64,000 nucleotides of DNA from G963664935 sp963664935 (GTDB taxonomy: Bacteria > Pseudomonadota > Gammaproteobacteria > Methylococcales > G963664935): positions 1,240,001 through 1,304,000 of the forward strand of contig CAXXSE010000007.1 in the NCBI GenBank assembly GCA_963664935.2, read 5' to 3'. The stretch's first letter is position 1; each line of letters starts with the position of its first letter. Shown piece by piece: positions 9,186-18,413 of this stretch. The notes below the pieces were generated by a model. That model saw only the letters and a program-made list of their open reading frames with translations. It was not told where the DNA came from and did no database searches. Both the position numbers and the translations under genes were made by a program.

Positions 9186-11858
9186 ATGCGCGACGCCAAT
9201 CCTAAAACGACATACCTAAAAGATTACCAGCCCCCCGACTTTTTGATAGAAACGGTCGAACTGAAGTTTAGCCTGCAAGAGGAAAATACGCAGGTCGTCT
9301 CAAGGATGCATGTGGTGAAAAACCCGGATACCGTGAATTCCTCCGGGGATTTGGAATTGACCGGCGAAGATGTGTTAATCGACTCGGTACGCCTGGATGG
9401 ACGTTTAATCGATGTTGATGCTTATCGGATGGGGGACAATACCCTGGTTATTCTCAATACGGCTAAAGCAAAAAGTTTCGTTGTGGAAATCACGACACGG
9501 ATCAACCCTAAGACTAATACAGCGTTGGAAGGACTCTACTTGTCCAATGGGATGTTTTGCACCCAATGCGAAGCCGAAGGATTTCGCAAGATCACCTATT
9601 TTCCTGATCGTCCGGATATCATGGCGCGGTTTTCAACAACCATTATTGCCGACAAAACACGCTATCCCGTATTGCTTTCGAATGGAAATCCGGTGTCACG
9701 AGGCGAGTTCGAAAATAACCAACACTGGGTCAAATGGGAGGATCCCTTCAAGAAACCGTGTTATCTATTCGCCCTGGTTGCCGGACATTTAGAATGCCTG
9801 GAAGATACCTACCTAACGTGCTCCCGGCGCACAATCGATTTAAAAATCTATGTTGAAAAACAGGATATCGATAAATGCGGGCATGCCATGGCGTCCCTAA
9901 AAAAAGCCATGCAGTGGGATGAAGAAGTTTATGGCCGGGAATACGATCTAGACCTCTATATGATCGTCGCGGTGAGCCATTTCAATATGGGTGCCATGGA
10001 AAACAAGGGATTAAACGTTTTTAACAGCAAATATGTTTTGGCCCGTCCGGATACCGCCACCGACGCGGACTATGAAAGTATCGAGGCGGTCATCGGACAC
10101 GAATACTTCCACAACTGGACCGGTAACCGGATAACTTTGCGGGACTGGTTTCAGCTGAGCCTCAAGGAGGGTCTGACGGTGTTCCGTGATCAGGAATTCA
10201 CTGCCGATCAAACTTCGCGGGGTGTTAAACGAATCAACGATGTAAATATGCTGCGAACCCGGCAGTTCGCGGAGGACGCCGGACCGATGGCCCATCCGGT
10301 GCGTCCCGATTCGTATATGGAAATCAACAACTTTTATACCCTAACGGTATACGAAAAAGGCGCGGAAGTAGTCCGAATGATTCATACCCTGGTGGGACCT
10401 GATGGTTTTCGCAAAGGGACGGATCTTTATTTCCAAAGACACGATGGGCAGGCGGTAACCACCGATGATTTCGTCAAAGCAATTGAAGACGCCAATAAAA
10501 TCGATCTCCAACAATTCCAGCGCTGGTATACGCAAGGAGGCACACCTGAGGTACGGGTTTCCAGTGAATACGATCCGGAATCGAAAAGCTTAATCCTTAA
10601 CTTCAATCAAAGCTGCCCTCCAACGCCCGGGCAATCCGACAAACAGCCATTGCATATACCGATCGCTTTGGGGTTGCTAGCGGAAGACGGTTCGGAATTA
10701 CCCGTACACATTGATGGGTATGAAAACACCGGGGCTGAAAACGTGTTGGAAATTAAAGAATCCTCACAACGGATTCGTTTGATCGATCTGGATCGAAAAC
10801 CTGTTATTTCGATCCTGCGTGGATTCTCAGCTCCGGTGAAGCTCTCCATGGACCAAAGCACCGAAGAATTAGCGTTTCTTTTGACCTACGACAGTGATCC
10901 GTTTAACCGTTGGGAAGCTGGCCAACAGCTGGCCAGTAGAATAATTCTCGAACTGGTCGAGCGTAACCGGCAAGGCGAAACGAATACCGATTTTGACCAC
11001 ACCATTCTTGAAGCTTATCGTCACATTTTGTCCGGGGAGTGGGAGGATTTATGTTATTTATCCCTACTATTGACCCTACCCTCGGAAAGCTATTTAGGGG
11101 AAAAAATGGAACTAGTCGATGTCGAGAATATTTTCAAGGCGCGGCAAGCCGTGAAGTCAACTATAGCATCGACTTTTCACAACAACTTTTTAGAAATTTA
11201 CCAAAACTTACAGGGTGATGAATCGGGTCAACTCGACCCCGCGGCGGTGGGGCGGAGAACACTCAAAAATACTTGTCTTGACTACCTTAAAGAACTGGAA
11301 AACGAAGATAGCTACAAGTTGTCCCAACGACAACTTGAAACGGCCAACACAATGACCGATCAGATTGCCGCCCTATCGGCGATTATCAATAGCCATCACC
11401 CCGCCAAACCTCAGTGTTTGGAAAGTTTTTACCAACAATGGGAGGCGGAATCTTTGGTCATCGATAAATGGTTCGCCATTCAATCGATGTCGTCAATGCC
11501 CGGAACCTTTGATACCGTTAAAACACTACGCCAGCACCCGGCTTTCGATATTAACAATCCTAACCGGACCCGCTCATTAATTGGCGCCTTTTCGCAACAA
11601 AACCCACTGCATTTTCATCAAAAGGATGGCGCGGGCTATGCCTTTCTAGCTGACCACGTCATTGAACTGAACGCTACCAATCCGCAAGTCGCGGCCAGGA
11701 TGTTAGGCGCCTTTACCCATTGGCGCCGTTACGATGAAAACCGGCAACGATCGATGCAAGAACAACTTCAGCGAATCATAGGCACGGAAGGAATTTCAAG
11801 GGATGTTTTCGAGATAGCCAGTAAGAGTTTAGTACCTCAAACCCTAAAGAACCCATAA
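9186..11858 (+). CDS. pepN: Aminopeptidase N (M1 family)
   Basis: An 890-residue M1 zinc aminopeptidase, the usual size of the gammaproteobacterial PepN. The substrate-binding GAMENKG motif is near residue 269. The zinc motif HEYFHNW (HEXXH) is near residue 305, with the third ligand Glu in LKEGLTVF about 20 residues on. It is cytosolic and trims N-terminal residues from peptides during protein turnover. The last eight residues (VPQTLKNP) and the stop are encoded by the palindrome at 11831-11876, so the natural C terminus may have been replaced. Confidence 0.95.
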   Translation: MRDANPKTTYLKDYQPPDFLIETVELKFSLQEENTQVVSRMHVVKNPDTVNSSGDLELTGEDVLIDSVRLDGRLIDVDAYRMGDNTLVILNTAKAKSFVVEITTRINPKTNTALEGLYLSNGMFCTQCEAEGFRKITYFPDRPDIMARFSTTIIADKTRYPVLLSNGNPVSRGEFENNQHWVKWEDPFKKPCYLFALVAGHLECLEDTYLTCSRRTIDLKIYVEKQDIDKCGHAMASLKKAMQWDEEVYGREYDLDLYMIVAVSHFNMGAMENKGLNVFNSKYVLARPDTATDADYESIEAVIGHEYFHNWTGNRITLRDWFQLSLKEGLTVFRDQEFTADQTSRGVKRINDVNMLRTRQFAEDAGPMAHPVRPDSYMEINNFYTLTVYEKGAEVVRMIHTLVGPDGFRKGTDLYFQRHDGQAVTTDDFVKAIEDANKIDLQQFQRWYTQGGTPEVRVSSEYDPESKSLILNFNQSCPPTPGQSDKQPLHIPIALGLLAEDGSELPVHIDGYENTGAENVLEIKESSQRIRLIDLDRKPVISILRGFSAPVKLSMDQSTEELAFLLTYDSDPFNRWEAGQQLASRIILELVERNRQGETNTDFDHTILEAYRHILSGEWEDLCYLSLLLTLPSESYLGEKMELVDVENIFKARQAVKSTIASTFHNNFLEIYQNLQGDESGQLDPAAVGRRTLKNTCLDYLKELENEDSYKLSQRQLETANTMTDQIAALSAIINSHHPAKPQCLESFYQQWEAESLVIDKWFAIQSMSSMPGTFDTVKTLRQHPAFDINNPNRTRSLIGAFSQQNPLHFHQKDGAGYAFLADHVIELNATNPQVAARMLGAFTHWRRYDENRQRSMQEQLQRIIGTEGISRDVFEIASKSLVPQTLKNP

Positions 11859-11876
11859 ATTAGGGTTTGAGGTACT
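11831..11876. repeat. Palindromic repeat, family P1 (copy 1)
   Basis: Perfect 17-base arms (AGTACCTCAAACCCTAA and its complement) around a 12-base loop. It shares the order CTCA-ACC-TAA with the longer palindrome at 22875-22925. It overlaps the pepN stop codon, supplies the end of that protein, and lies just before the next gene, so it may serve as a terminator-like hairpin although no T-run follows. Confidence 0.75.
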
Positions 11877-11879
11877 ATC

Positions 11880-12392
11880 GTGACCCTTCGCCAATTGATA
11901 TGGTACACGCCGCTTTTGTCCGATGTTCGGCGAATTGAGTGGTTTCCGCCTTTTTGGTTGATGCGGATAAAAGTACTAGAACTTAGCGACAATTGGAGAA
12001 TCGTACGAATTCGTTTGCCGAGGACCTGGATTGCCCAAAATTCAGGAGGCAGTATTTTTGGTGGATTCCAAGCCTCCCTCGCGGACCCTATCGCGGCGAT
12101 GGCCTGCGTCCGAATGTTCCCAGGATTTTCGGTTTGGACCCGGTCATTGGCATTGGATTTTCAATCGGAGGGCAATACCGATCTGGAGCTGAGATTCGAT
12201 TTCTCACCCGAACAAGAAGCCCTTATTCGCAATGAACTCAAGGCTAAAGGCCGCAGCACGCCAATGTTCGAATATGCTTATTTTTCAGCCGATGGCAATC
12301 GATGCACCCTCGTTAAATCGAGTGTGGCGATCCGGCCAAAAGGATATCGTAAACCTGGGAAAAAGGAGCATCTTGAAAATCCAAAAATTTGA
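11880..12392 (+). CDS. DUF4442/PaaI-like hotdog-fold thioesterase
   Basis: A 170-residue protein. The central segment NSGGSIFGGFQASLADPI, followed by a long strand region (RSLALDFQSEGNTDLELRFD), matches the hotdog fold of DUF4442-type acyl-CoA thioesterase-like proteins. Substrate is unknown. It lies between pepN and hemW on the same strand, 21 bp before hemW. The start used is the GTG at 11880, only 3 bp after the P1 palindrome. An alternative start is ATG 11960 (MRIKVLEL), which begins closer to the usual family N terminus. Confidence 0.65.
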   Translation: MTLRQLIWYTPLLSDVRRIEWFPPFWLMRIKVLELSDNWRIVRIRLPRTWIAQNSGGSIFGGFQASLADPIAAMACVRMFPGFSVWTRSLALDFQSEGNTDLELRFDFSPEQEALIRNELKAKGRSTPMFEYAYFSADGNRCTLVKSSVAIRPKGYRKPGKKEHLENPKI

Positions 12393-12413
12393 GGTCTATT
12401 ATTAATCACCACC

Positions 12414-13586
12414 ATGAGTGATTTGCTGCAATTGGCGCCTCTAAGTCTCTATGTTCATATGCCCTGGTGTATTCGCAAGTGTCCCTATTGCGATTTCAAT
12501 TCCCATGAATTGAAACAAACCATACCCGAACGCGACTACATCAATGCACTGATCGACGACCTGTCCCAAGAGTTGGATTTCGTACAAAATCGGCGAATTT
12601 CCAGTGTGTTCATCGGCGGAGGAACGCCAAGCTTATTTTCGGCGGAGTCCATCGCGCGCCTCCTGAATGAACTCGATCGCTTAATCGGTTTTAAACCCGA
12701 TACCGAAATTACCCTGGAAGCTAATCCGGGGGCGATCGAGGCGGATAAGTTCATTGAATTCAAGCAGACGGGGGTTAATCGCCTTTCCATAGGAATACAA
12801 AGTTTCCAAGATCTCCAGTTAAAGAAACTGGGGCGGATTCATAACCGCAAGGAGGCTATCCATGCTGTAGAACTGGCGCATTCGGCCGGATTTGAAAATT
12901 TGAATTTAGATTTAATGTTCGGATTACCCGAACAAACGACTGAGGCAGCCATGGAGGATGTACAAACCTGTCTGGCGTTAGAACCGACGCATATATCCTA
13001 CTACCAACTCACTCTGGAGCCGAATACATTCTTCTATAAATTCCCTCCCAAAATGCCGGACAGCGAATCCACCTGGAATATCCAACAAGCCGGACACCAT
13101 TGCTTAAAGACAAAAGGATACCAACAATACGAAATTTCGGGATTTTCAAAAACAGGATACCGATGTCAACACAATCTGAACTACTGGCGGTTCGGTGACT
13201 ATCTCGGCATCGGTGCGGGCGCGCATGGAAAAATCACCGATATTCGCTCAGGGAAACTGTTCCGCTATTGGAAGAAAAAGCAGCCATCGGAATACATGGC
13301 GCAAGCTTCGAAAGAAAACCGATTGGGAGGTCGGTCGACCGTAGCAATAGAGGACCTTCCCTTCGAATTTTTAATGAATAACCTACGAATACGGGAAGGA
13401 TTTGATAAATCGTCATTTGAATCGCGTACCGGCATGCACTTTTCTACACTTGAGCCCGAACTTTCGAAATGCTTTGCGGATTGCTTACTCGAAAAAAATT
13501 ATAATAATATCCGTTGTACTGAAACCGGTTGGAATTTTTTGGATGAAGTTCTCCAGCGCTTCTATCCTGTGAGTTCCGTTCATTGA
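12414..13586 (+). CDS. hemW: HemW, radical SAM heme chaperone
   Basis: A 390-residue HemN-like radical SAM protein. The cluster-binding CXXXCXXC is at residues 19-26 (CIRKCPYC), followed by the family FIGGGTPS motif near residue 65 and the HemW-type C-terminal domain. HemW binds heme and delivers it to respiratory enzymes; it is not a coproporphyrinogen oxidase although often annotated as one. The length is normal. A palindrome of the P2 family starts 3 bp after the stop codon. Confidence 0.92.
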   Translation: MSDLLQLAPLSLYVHMPWCIRKCPYCDFNSHELKQTIPERDYINALIDDLSQELDFVQNRRISSVFIGGGTPSLFSAESIARLLNELDRLIGFKPDTEITLEANPGAIEADKFIEFKQTGVNRLSIGIQSFQDLQLKKLGRIHNRKEAIHAVELAHSAGFENLNLDLMFGLPEQTTEAAMEDVQTCLALEPTHISYYQLTLEPNTFFYKFPPKMPDSESTWNIQQAGHHCLKTKGYQQYEISGFSKTGYRCQHNLNYWRFGDYLGIGAGAHGKITDIRSGKLFRYWKKKQPSEYMAQASKENRLGGRSTVAIEDLPFEFLMNNLRIREGFDKSSFESRTGMHFSTLEPELSKCFADCLLEKNYNNIRCTETGWNFLDEVLQRFYPVSSVH

Positions 13587-13589
13587 AAT

Positions 13590-13624
13590 TAGTACTCCGT
13601 CAATACAATCTTGACGGAATACTA
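13590..13624. repeat. Palindromic repeat, family P2 (copy 1)
   Basis: Fourteen-base arms beginning TAGTACTCCGTCAA with one mismatch, separated by 7 bases. The sequence and symmetry match the palindrome at 41291-41327 and the outer ends of the IS630 copy at 49397-50631 (all share CTAGTA or TAGTA followed by a GTCAAT-like core). It sits between the hemW stop and the next gene. Confidence 0.75.
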
Positions 13625-13644
13625 CCATTACACCAGGAGAAAAT

Positions 13645-14040
13645 ATGTATAAAAAACAAATACTAAGCTTAGATAGCGCAAAAAGAGTTGCACATGCAGC
13701 GGAACAAGAAGCCAAAAAGAACAACTGGAATGTGGTTATCGCTATCGTCGACGATGGGGGACACCTGATGTACCTCCAACGGGAAAAGGTTCAATTGGGA
13801 AGCATCGAAGTCGCCATCACCAAAGCAAAGGTCGCTATTATGTTCCGCCGCCCTACAAAATTTTGGGAAGAAACCGTCGCTAGTGGTCACCAGGGTTATC
13901 TAGCCATGCCTGGAATGTTACCCATAGAAGGCGGTGTGCCATTTATCCACGATGGAGAAATCGTAGGCGCGATTGGCATCAGTGGTGTTAAATCCAATGA
14001 AGACGGCCAAATAGTTCAAGCTGGGACGGATGCGTTATAG
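13645..14040 (+). CDS. GlcG/HbpS-like (DUF336) protein
   Basis: A 131-residue protein of the GlcG/HbpS family: AIVDDGGHLMYLQRE near residue 35 and the glycine-rich PIEGGVPFIHDGEIVGAIGISG in the C-terminal half. Members bind heme or corrinoids or are of unknown role in the glc operon. A good ribosome binding site (AGGAGA) lies about 7 bases before ATG 13645. No glycolate genes adjoin it, although a GlcD-like oxidase is encoded at 18414-19817. Confidence 0.85.
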   Translation: MYKKQILSLDSAKRVAHAAEQEAKKNNWNVVIAIVDDGGHLMYLQREKVQLGSIEVAITKAKVAIMFRRPTKFWEETVASGHQGYLAMPGMLPIEGGVPFIHDGEIVGAIGISGVKSNEDGQIVQAGTDAL

Positions 14041-14188
14041 AAGTGGGAAAAACCTGACACACGATCCATTATGGAGCTTTTTTTATCCGACGGGCTCATG
14101 GATAATTGCGAGTGCGGGTAGGCATCGGTCTGTCTTGCTATACCGTGCTCAAACATTACCGTCGGCGAAATTGAAAAACCGTGAATGA

Positions 14189-14764
14189 TTAACGAGACGT
14201 ACCCGCACCGCTTTTCAATGCAGTTCTATATCGAGACCGGCTAAACCAGAGAACGACATATTTGGAACCACTCCACACGGTCGCGGCGAGTACACCGCCG
14301 ATTAGGAATGCGATGAATACTTCGGAAAGCGGTAAAAAACTCACATTAACCACGACGGCAATAATTAAAATAAATTGCAGTACGGTGTTCACTTTACTGG
14401 AAAAAAGAGGCTGGCCTACTAAGGGTTCAACCCGGTAATGGTAAATCAAAGCGCCGCCCGCGATGATCACATCCCGTAGAACAACCAGGGCAACTAACCA
14501 ATTTGGTATAAGCGCCAGTATCCCGCAGGTTATATACACTGACATCAGTAGTAACTTATCGGCAAGGGGGTCCAGCAGCGATCCAAGGGGACTTATCCAT
14601 CCGAAGCGTTTGGCTAAAAAGCCGTCAACACCGTCCGAAATCGCCGCGATGGAAAAAATCACCAAAGCCCACCCGAATTGTGCCTGAACCAATAGACCGA
14701 TGACCGGAAAAATCAGAAGAATCCGGGCGATACAGATCAGATTTGGTAAATCGCGTAATTTCAC
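14189..14764 (-). CDS. CDP-alcohol phosphatidyltransferase family membrane protein
   Basis: A 191-residue polytopic membrane protein with the full CDP-alcohol phosphotransferase signature, SDGVDGFLAKRFG followed by GSLLDPLADK, in which the four Asp bind two metals. Related enzymes make phosphatidylglycerophosphate or cardiolipin. It is a PgsA paralogue type commonly found next to DUF2066 and purM in gammaproteobacteria. Its start overlaps the stop of the upstream DUF2066 gene by 4 bp, implying translational coupling. Confidence 0.9.
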   Translation of the reverse strand: MKLRDLPNLICIARILLIFPVIGLLVQAQFGWALVIFSIAAISDGVDGFLAKRFGWISPLGSLLDPLADKLLLMSVYITCGILALIPNWLVALVVLRDVIIAGGALIYHYRVEPLVGQPLFSSKVNTVLQFILIIAVVVNVSFLPLSEVFIAFLIGGVLAATVWSGSKYVVLWFSRSRYRTALKSGAGTSR

Positions 14765-15870
14765 GGCGAAAATTGATAATGCAGTACGTCGAGTTCTTGT
14801 CCGGGAATGGCCGGTGTGAGGCTTTCATCGATTGCCAATAGCTGTTGCAGTTGCTTTTGATCACCGTTTAACGTTAGACCAAAAACGACAAATCCCGGTT
14901 GAATAATCAACCATTCAACCGACGAAACGGATGACAGCGATTTGAGATGATTTTCCGCCTGCTGGGCATCGCTCAGGTTGGTGATCCCGGAAATTTTTAT
15001 TTCTACCTCCGAAGCGCCGATGTCCAATCCTTCGGATGCATCAACGGGAATCATCCGTTGGAAAACCCGATCGATTCCCGCTTGGACGGCTTGCTCAAGA
15101 CTCACTGATTTCGCCTGCCATTCGTCCACCTGATTTTGCGCTAAGAATTTCCAGTCTACATTCCATTTGTTCGCGGTTTTTCCTAAAAGCCGACCGGCCA
15201 ATATATGATCGACACCATAACGCTCGGAAGCCTGCCTAATTCGGTCATCAAAACCTATCCAAATATCGTTGACCGTCAGGCGCCGCCGGTCGGTTAAATC
15301 CATCAACGGAAACAGTAAGGTCAAGCCCTTTTGCTCAACAGCGTTGTTTATCACGGTTTCCAATTCCGGCATCGCATCCGCGGTGAACAGATTACGTTTG
15401 CGTTTTTCTTCCACAACCAGCCACAGAAGCACTTCGGGCCGGTCCGCTCCCCAAATTTGAAAGCCCTGGGCTTCAAGTGCGGTATTTAAAGCAAAGGGGT
15501 TAAAGTCCACGACCAATAGTTTCGAAGAATTTCCGTTTGTCGAGACTTCAGAGGGATGCTGGTTTTTAAAACGATATTGCTGTACATACCGCGGGGACTC
15601 GGCGAGAATCGCCTCAATTGCCTCACTATCAGATCGCGCCTGATCGCTCAATAACTTGGATAATACGCCTTTTAACGCCTTTCTAATGGCTTTGTTTCTT
15701 TGGGCTTGATTTTCAATAGTGGCTTTGCCTTGATAGATGTTTTTGATTTCAACCGCAAATGCATTTGATTGCATCGTCAGCAATATCGTAAAGGCAAGTA
15801 AGAAAATGGATATCCACGGCCACTCCAGGGGTGAATTACTTCTGGCGGAAACCATCAGGTATTTATGCAT
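14761..15870 (-). CDS. DUF2066 family exported protein
   Basis: A 369-residue protein with an N-terminal hydrophobic segment (ISIFLLAFTILLTMQSNAFA) likely to be a signal peptide, then the conserved N-terminal block AIRKALKGVLSKLL typical of DUF2066. Function is unknown; the family is regularly encoded divergently from purM in gammaproteobacteria, as here. The true start may be the ATG at 15853 (MVSARSNS), with the residues before it coming from an upstream in-frame ATG. Confidence 0.8.
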   Translation of the reverse strand: MHKYLMVSARSNSPLEWPWISIFLLAFTILLTMQSNAFAVEIKNIYQGKATIENQAQRNKAIRKALKGVLSKLLSDQARSDSEAIEAILAESPRYVQQYRFKNQHPSEVSTNGNSSKLLVVDFNPFALNTALEAQGFQIWGADRPEVLLWLVVEEKRKRNLFTADAMPELETVINNAVEQKGLTLLFPLMDLTDRRRLTVNDIWIGFDDRIRQASERYGVDHILAGRLLGKTANKWNVDWKFLAQNQVDEWQAKSVSLEQAVQAGIDRVFQRMIPVDASEGLDIGASEVEIKISGITNLSDAQQAENHLKSLSSVSSVEWLIIQPGFVVFGLTLNGDQKQLQQLLAIDESLTPAIPGQELDVLHYQFSP

Positions 15871-16104
15871 GAAGTTACCATACCATAATCAGGCCGAGTT
15901 GCTAAAGATCTGTATTGAGAAGACGCATTTTAAGGATTCGCGAATCGGTCCCTGGGGTCAATGGAGCATATACAGAATGAATTATATGTGTAATTTATCG
16001 GTTTGTAATTTGGTCGATGAATCTTTTTTGGCTGTCCGACGCTTCTTTGAATTCTTAAACTGTTAGAATTACGCCAATTCGCCGCACGATTATAAGAAAA
16101 AACC

Positions 16105-17148
16105 TTGAGCCAACAATATTCCAATCTTGATTACAAAAGTGCTGGTGTGGATATCCACGCCGGAAATACACTGGTCGAACGTCTAAAACCGGTAGCCCGC
16201 AAAACCGCAAGGCCCGGCGTTCTGCAAGGATTAGGTGGATTCGGCTGTTTATTCGAATTACCCTTGGACCGTTACAAATCGCCGGTTTTGGTTTCCGGGA
16301 CCGATGGGGTTGGTACAAAACTAAAGCTGGCGGTGGAAATGGGTTGCCACAATACGGTGGGTATCGATCTGGTAGCAATGTGCGTCAACGACATTGTGGT
16401 TCAAGGCGCCGAGCCCTTGTTTTTTCTTGATTATTACGCCACCGGGAAATTGGATGTGGATGTCGCCGCTGGGGTAATCACTGGTATTGGCAAGGGTTGT
16501 GAAATGGCCGGCGCAGCCCTGATCGGGGGTGAAACGGCGGAAATGCCGGGAATGTATAGCCAAGGCGATTATGATCTCGCGGGTTTTTGCGTTGGTATCG
16601 TTGAAAAAGAGCGCATCATTGATGGGAGCGCGTGCCGTATCGGCGATAAATTAATCGGTATAGCCTCGTCGGGACCGCATTCCAATGGCTATTCCTTAAT
16701 TCGTAAAATACTCGAAACGAATAGGGTTGCCCTCAGCAATCCGTTTCATCAAGCTACCATCGGTGACCACTTGATCGAGCCTACGCGCATATACGTCAAA
16801 CCTGTACTGGCGTTGCTCCACGACCTTAACGTCCACGCCATCGCCCACATTACAGGGGGCGGAATAACCGAGAATCTCCCCCGTGTATTGCCCGAGAATA
16901 TCAAAGCAATCATTGATTTAGAGGCTTGGGAGACGCCTCCTGTTTTTGCCTGGTTACAACAACAAGGTGGCATAAACGAAGCCGAAATGCTCAGGACATT
17001 CAATTGTGGAATAGGAATGATCGTGTGTGTTTCCCCTGAGGATGAAGAGGCCGCTTTGAAAAAACTGAGGGGAAGTGAAGAAAAAGTGTTTATGATCGGG
17101 TGTCTTGCTGAGGCCGATGAAGAGGCTAAGGTGACCTATCATAAGTGA
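16105..17148 (+). CDS. purM: Phosphoribosylformylglycinamidine cyclo-ligase
   Basis: A 347-residue AIR synthetase performing the fifth step of purine synthesis. It has the N-terminal YKSAGVDIHAGNTLVERLKP and the ATP-binding DGVGTKLKLA and ALIGGETAEMPGMY motifs. The start is TTG at 16105, because the family N terminus begins about 10 residues before YKSAGVDI and there is no ATG nearby. It is encoded divergently from the DUF2066 gene, and the 234-bp gap between them should carry both promoters. Confidence 0.95.
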   Translation: MSQQYSNLDYKSAGVDIHAGNTLVERLKPVARKTARPGVLQGLGGFGCLFELPLDRYKSPVLVSGTDGVGTKLKLAVEMGCHNTVGIDLVAMCVNDIVVQGAEPLFFLDYYATGKLDVDVAAGVITGIGKGCEMAGAALIGGETAEMPGMYSQGDYDLAGFCVGIVEKERIIDGSACRIGDKLIGIASSGPHSNGYSLIRKILETNRVALSNPFHQATIGDHLIEPTRIYVKPVLALLHDLNVHAIAHITGGGITENLPRVLPENIKAIIDLEAWETPPVFAWLQQQGGINEAEMLRTFNCGIGMIVCVSPEDEEAALKKLRGSEEKVFMIGCLAEADEEAKVTYHK

Positions 17149-17165
17149 AGGCGAATCGGTAACTT

Positions 17166-17210
17166 TAATGCGGATAGCAAGGTGCACGATTGTTTTAAAG
17201 GGGGGATCAA
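17166..17210. repeat. Partial copy of element family P4
   Basis: The stretch with AATGCGGATAGCAAGGTGCA followed by GGGGGGATCAAAAA matches the inner part of one end of the 166-bp inverted-repeat element at 30157-30322 and the partial copy at 54786-54860. The outermost AACCTGAATCCGTGA part is missing here. Confidence 0.55.
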
Positions 17211-17227
17211 AAAGGAGTGACCCCCTT

Positions 17228-17247
17228 CGATTGGACTGTCCAACCGG
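17228..17247. repeat. Palindrome matching the end of the IS3 remnant
   Basis: CGATTGGAC-T-GTCCAACCG is nearly identical to the palindrome at 25121-25141 just beyond the IS3-family transposase remnant, and the following bases are also similar. It looks like a single IS end without the IS. Confidence 0.55.
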
Positions 17248-17270
17248 AAAGGTCTACTGCCCACCAAACC

Positions 17271-17318
17271 TTGACAATAAACTCGCTGGCTTTATAGTAT
17301 TACTAGTACAGTAATACT
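17271..17318 (+). promoter_or_regulatory. Promoter and inverted-repeat operator of the vapBC-like pair
   Basis: A TTGACA box at 17271-17276 and a TATAGT box at 17293-17298 are 16 bp apart. A 9-bp inverted repeat, AGTATTACT at 17296-17304 and AGTAATACT at 17310-17318, overlaps the -10 box and lies 15 bp before the antitoxin start. This is the expected arrangement for autorepression by an AbrB-type antitoxin. Confidence 0.75.
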
Positions 17319-17332
17319 CGTAACAAACAAAC

Positions 17333-17563
17333 ATGAAAGTAACAACAAAGGGTCAGGTAACAATACCGCAAAACGTACGTAAAGACATGGCGATACAGCC
17401 CGCGGAGTCGGAAATCGAATTTTTAAAGGATGAAAACGGGCGATGGTATCTAAAAAAAATCCGGCCCAAAAAAGACAAAGAAAGCCGCTTTCGAATCGCT
17501 CATAAAGCCGGGAAAATAAGAATGAGCACGGAGGAAATAATGGCCTTAACGCGGGATGGTTAG
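17333..17563 (+). CDS. vapB: AbrB/VapB-type antitoxin
   Basis: A 76-residue protein with the AbrB swapped-hairpin DNA-binding domain at the N terminus (MKVTTKGQVTIPQNVRKDM). The basic C-terminal tail should bind and neutralise the toxin. It is followed by a PIN-domain gene whose GTG start shares a base with the antitoxin stop (TAGTG). An operator-like inverted repeat overlaps the promoter. Confidence 0.85.
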   Translation: MKVTTKGQVTIPQNVRKDMAIQPAESEIEFLKDENGRWYLKKIRPKKDKESRFRIAHKAGKIRMSTEEIMALTRDG

Positions 17564-17967
17564 TGTCTACCATAATGGTTGACAGTTGTGTTGTCACTGA
17601 TTTGGCCGATCCATCATCTGAATGGTTCGAATGGTGCGCCTCAAAACTGGAAAGCCTGGACTTGGAAAATCATTTCGTGATCAACTCAATAATTTACACG
17701 GAGTGCTCGATCGCATTTTCGACTATCGAGGAAATAGAAAATGTGATAAGCCGGCTTGATTTCGAAATAAAGCTTATACCGAAAGAAGCATTATTTTTGG
17801 CGGGTAAAGTATTTCTAAAATACCGAAAAAACAAAGGCTCGAAAACCAATGTACTCCCCGACTTTTTTATAGGCGCCCATGCCGCCGTCGAGAAATACTC
17901 TCTGTTGACTCGAGATAAAGGTCGGTTTTCAAGTTATTTTCCATCTTTGGGTTTGATTATGCCGTGA
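17563..17967 (+). CDS. vapC: PIN-domain toxin (VapC-like ribonuclease)
   Basis: A 134-residue PIN-domain protein expected to be a metal-dependent endoribonuclease. Candidate acidic residues are Asp in TIMVDSCVV near residue 7, Glu in IIYTECSIAFS near residue 47, and Asp in LLTRDKGRF near the C terminus. The Cys after the first Asp is unusual, since Asn or Ser is more common. The start is GTG at 17563, coupled to the antitoxin stop; ATG 17575 is possible. Confidence 0.8.
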   Translation: MSTIMVDSCVVTDLADPSSEWFEWCASKLESLDLENHFVINSIIYTECSIAFSTIEEIENVISRLDFEIKLIPKEALFLAGKVFLKYRKNKGSKTNVLPDFFIGAHAAVEKYSLLTRDKGRFSSYFPSLGLIMP

Positions 17968-18413
17968 ACTAACGTTGGTCAGTTATACGTGAGCTTATAG
18001 ACAAAATCGGCGAATAGATCAATTCCCTCCTCCGGGAAATTGCGAACCGAAGCGTCGTCTTAACCCATATTCGGCACACTATTTTATTTATTCCTTAAAA
18101 ACAATATGTTACGCATGAATTTTTTGTGTTTTGGCACTACACAGCTGGATATTATCAATAATTTCATATAGTTATGCTGCCCTGCCTATTCGTAGGGCAC
18201 TACATTTCTAATTTTCAGATTCCACGTCACTCAACTAATTGATTTTATGACAATTGCGTAATCGTAGTGCCAAAAACAATAGAGATATTTTTTGATTTAA
18301 GGTCGATTTTGACAAACAGGGGTTAAGATTATTCCGACCAAGAATTTCTCATTACCATTATCCTATACAGTTGATGAGAGTGTTAATCCCGGATTACGCA
18401 AGCTCCATCCAGA
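17968..18413. other. Convergent intergenic region with an inverted-repeat element
   Basis: The ends of vapC (plus) and the GlcD-like gene (minus) face each other across 446 bp. The stretch has no coding-like frame. An inverted repeat, TTTTGGCACTAC at 18129-18140 and GTAGTGCCAAAA at 18264-18275, bounds about 147 bp and could be a small non-autonomous element; a third copy of the core (GGCACTAC) lies inside it. Confidence 0.5.
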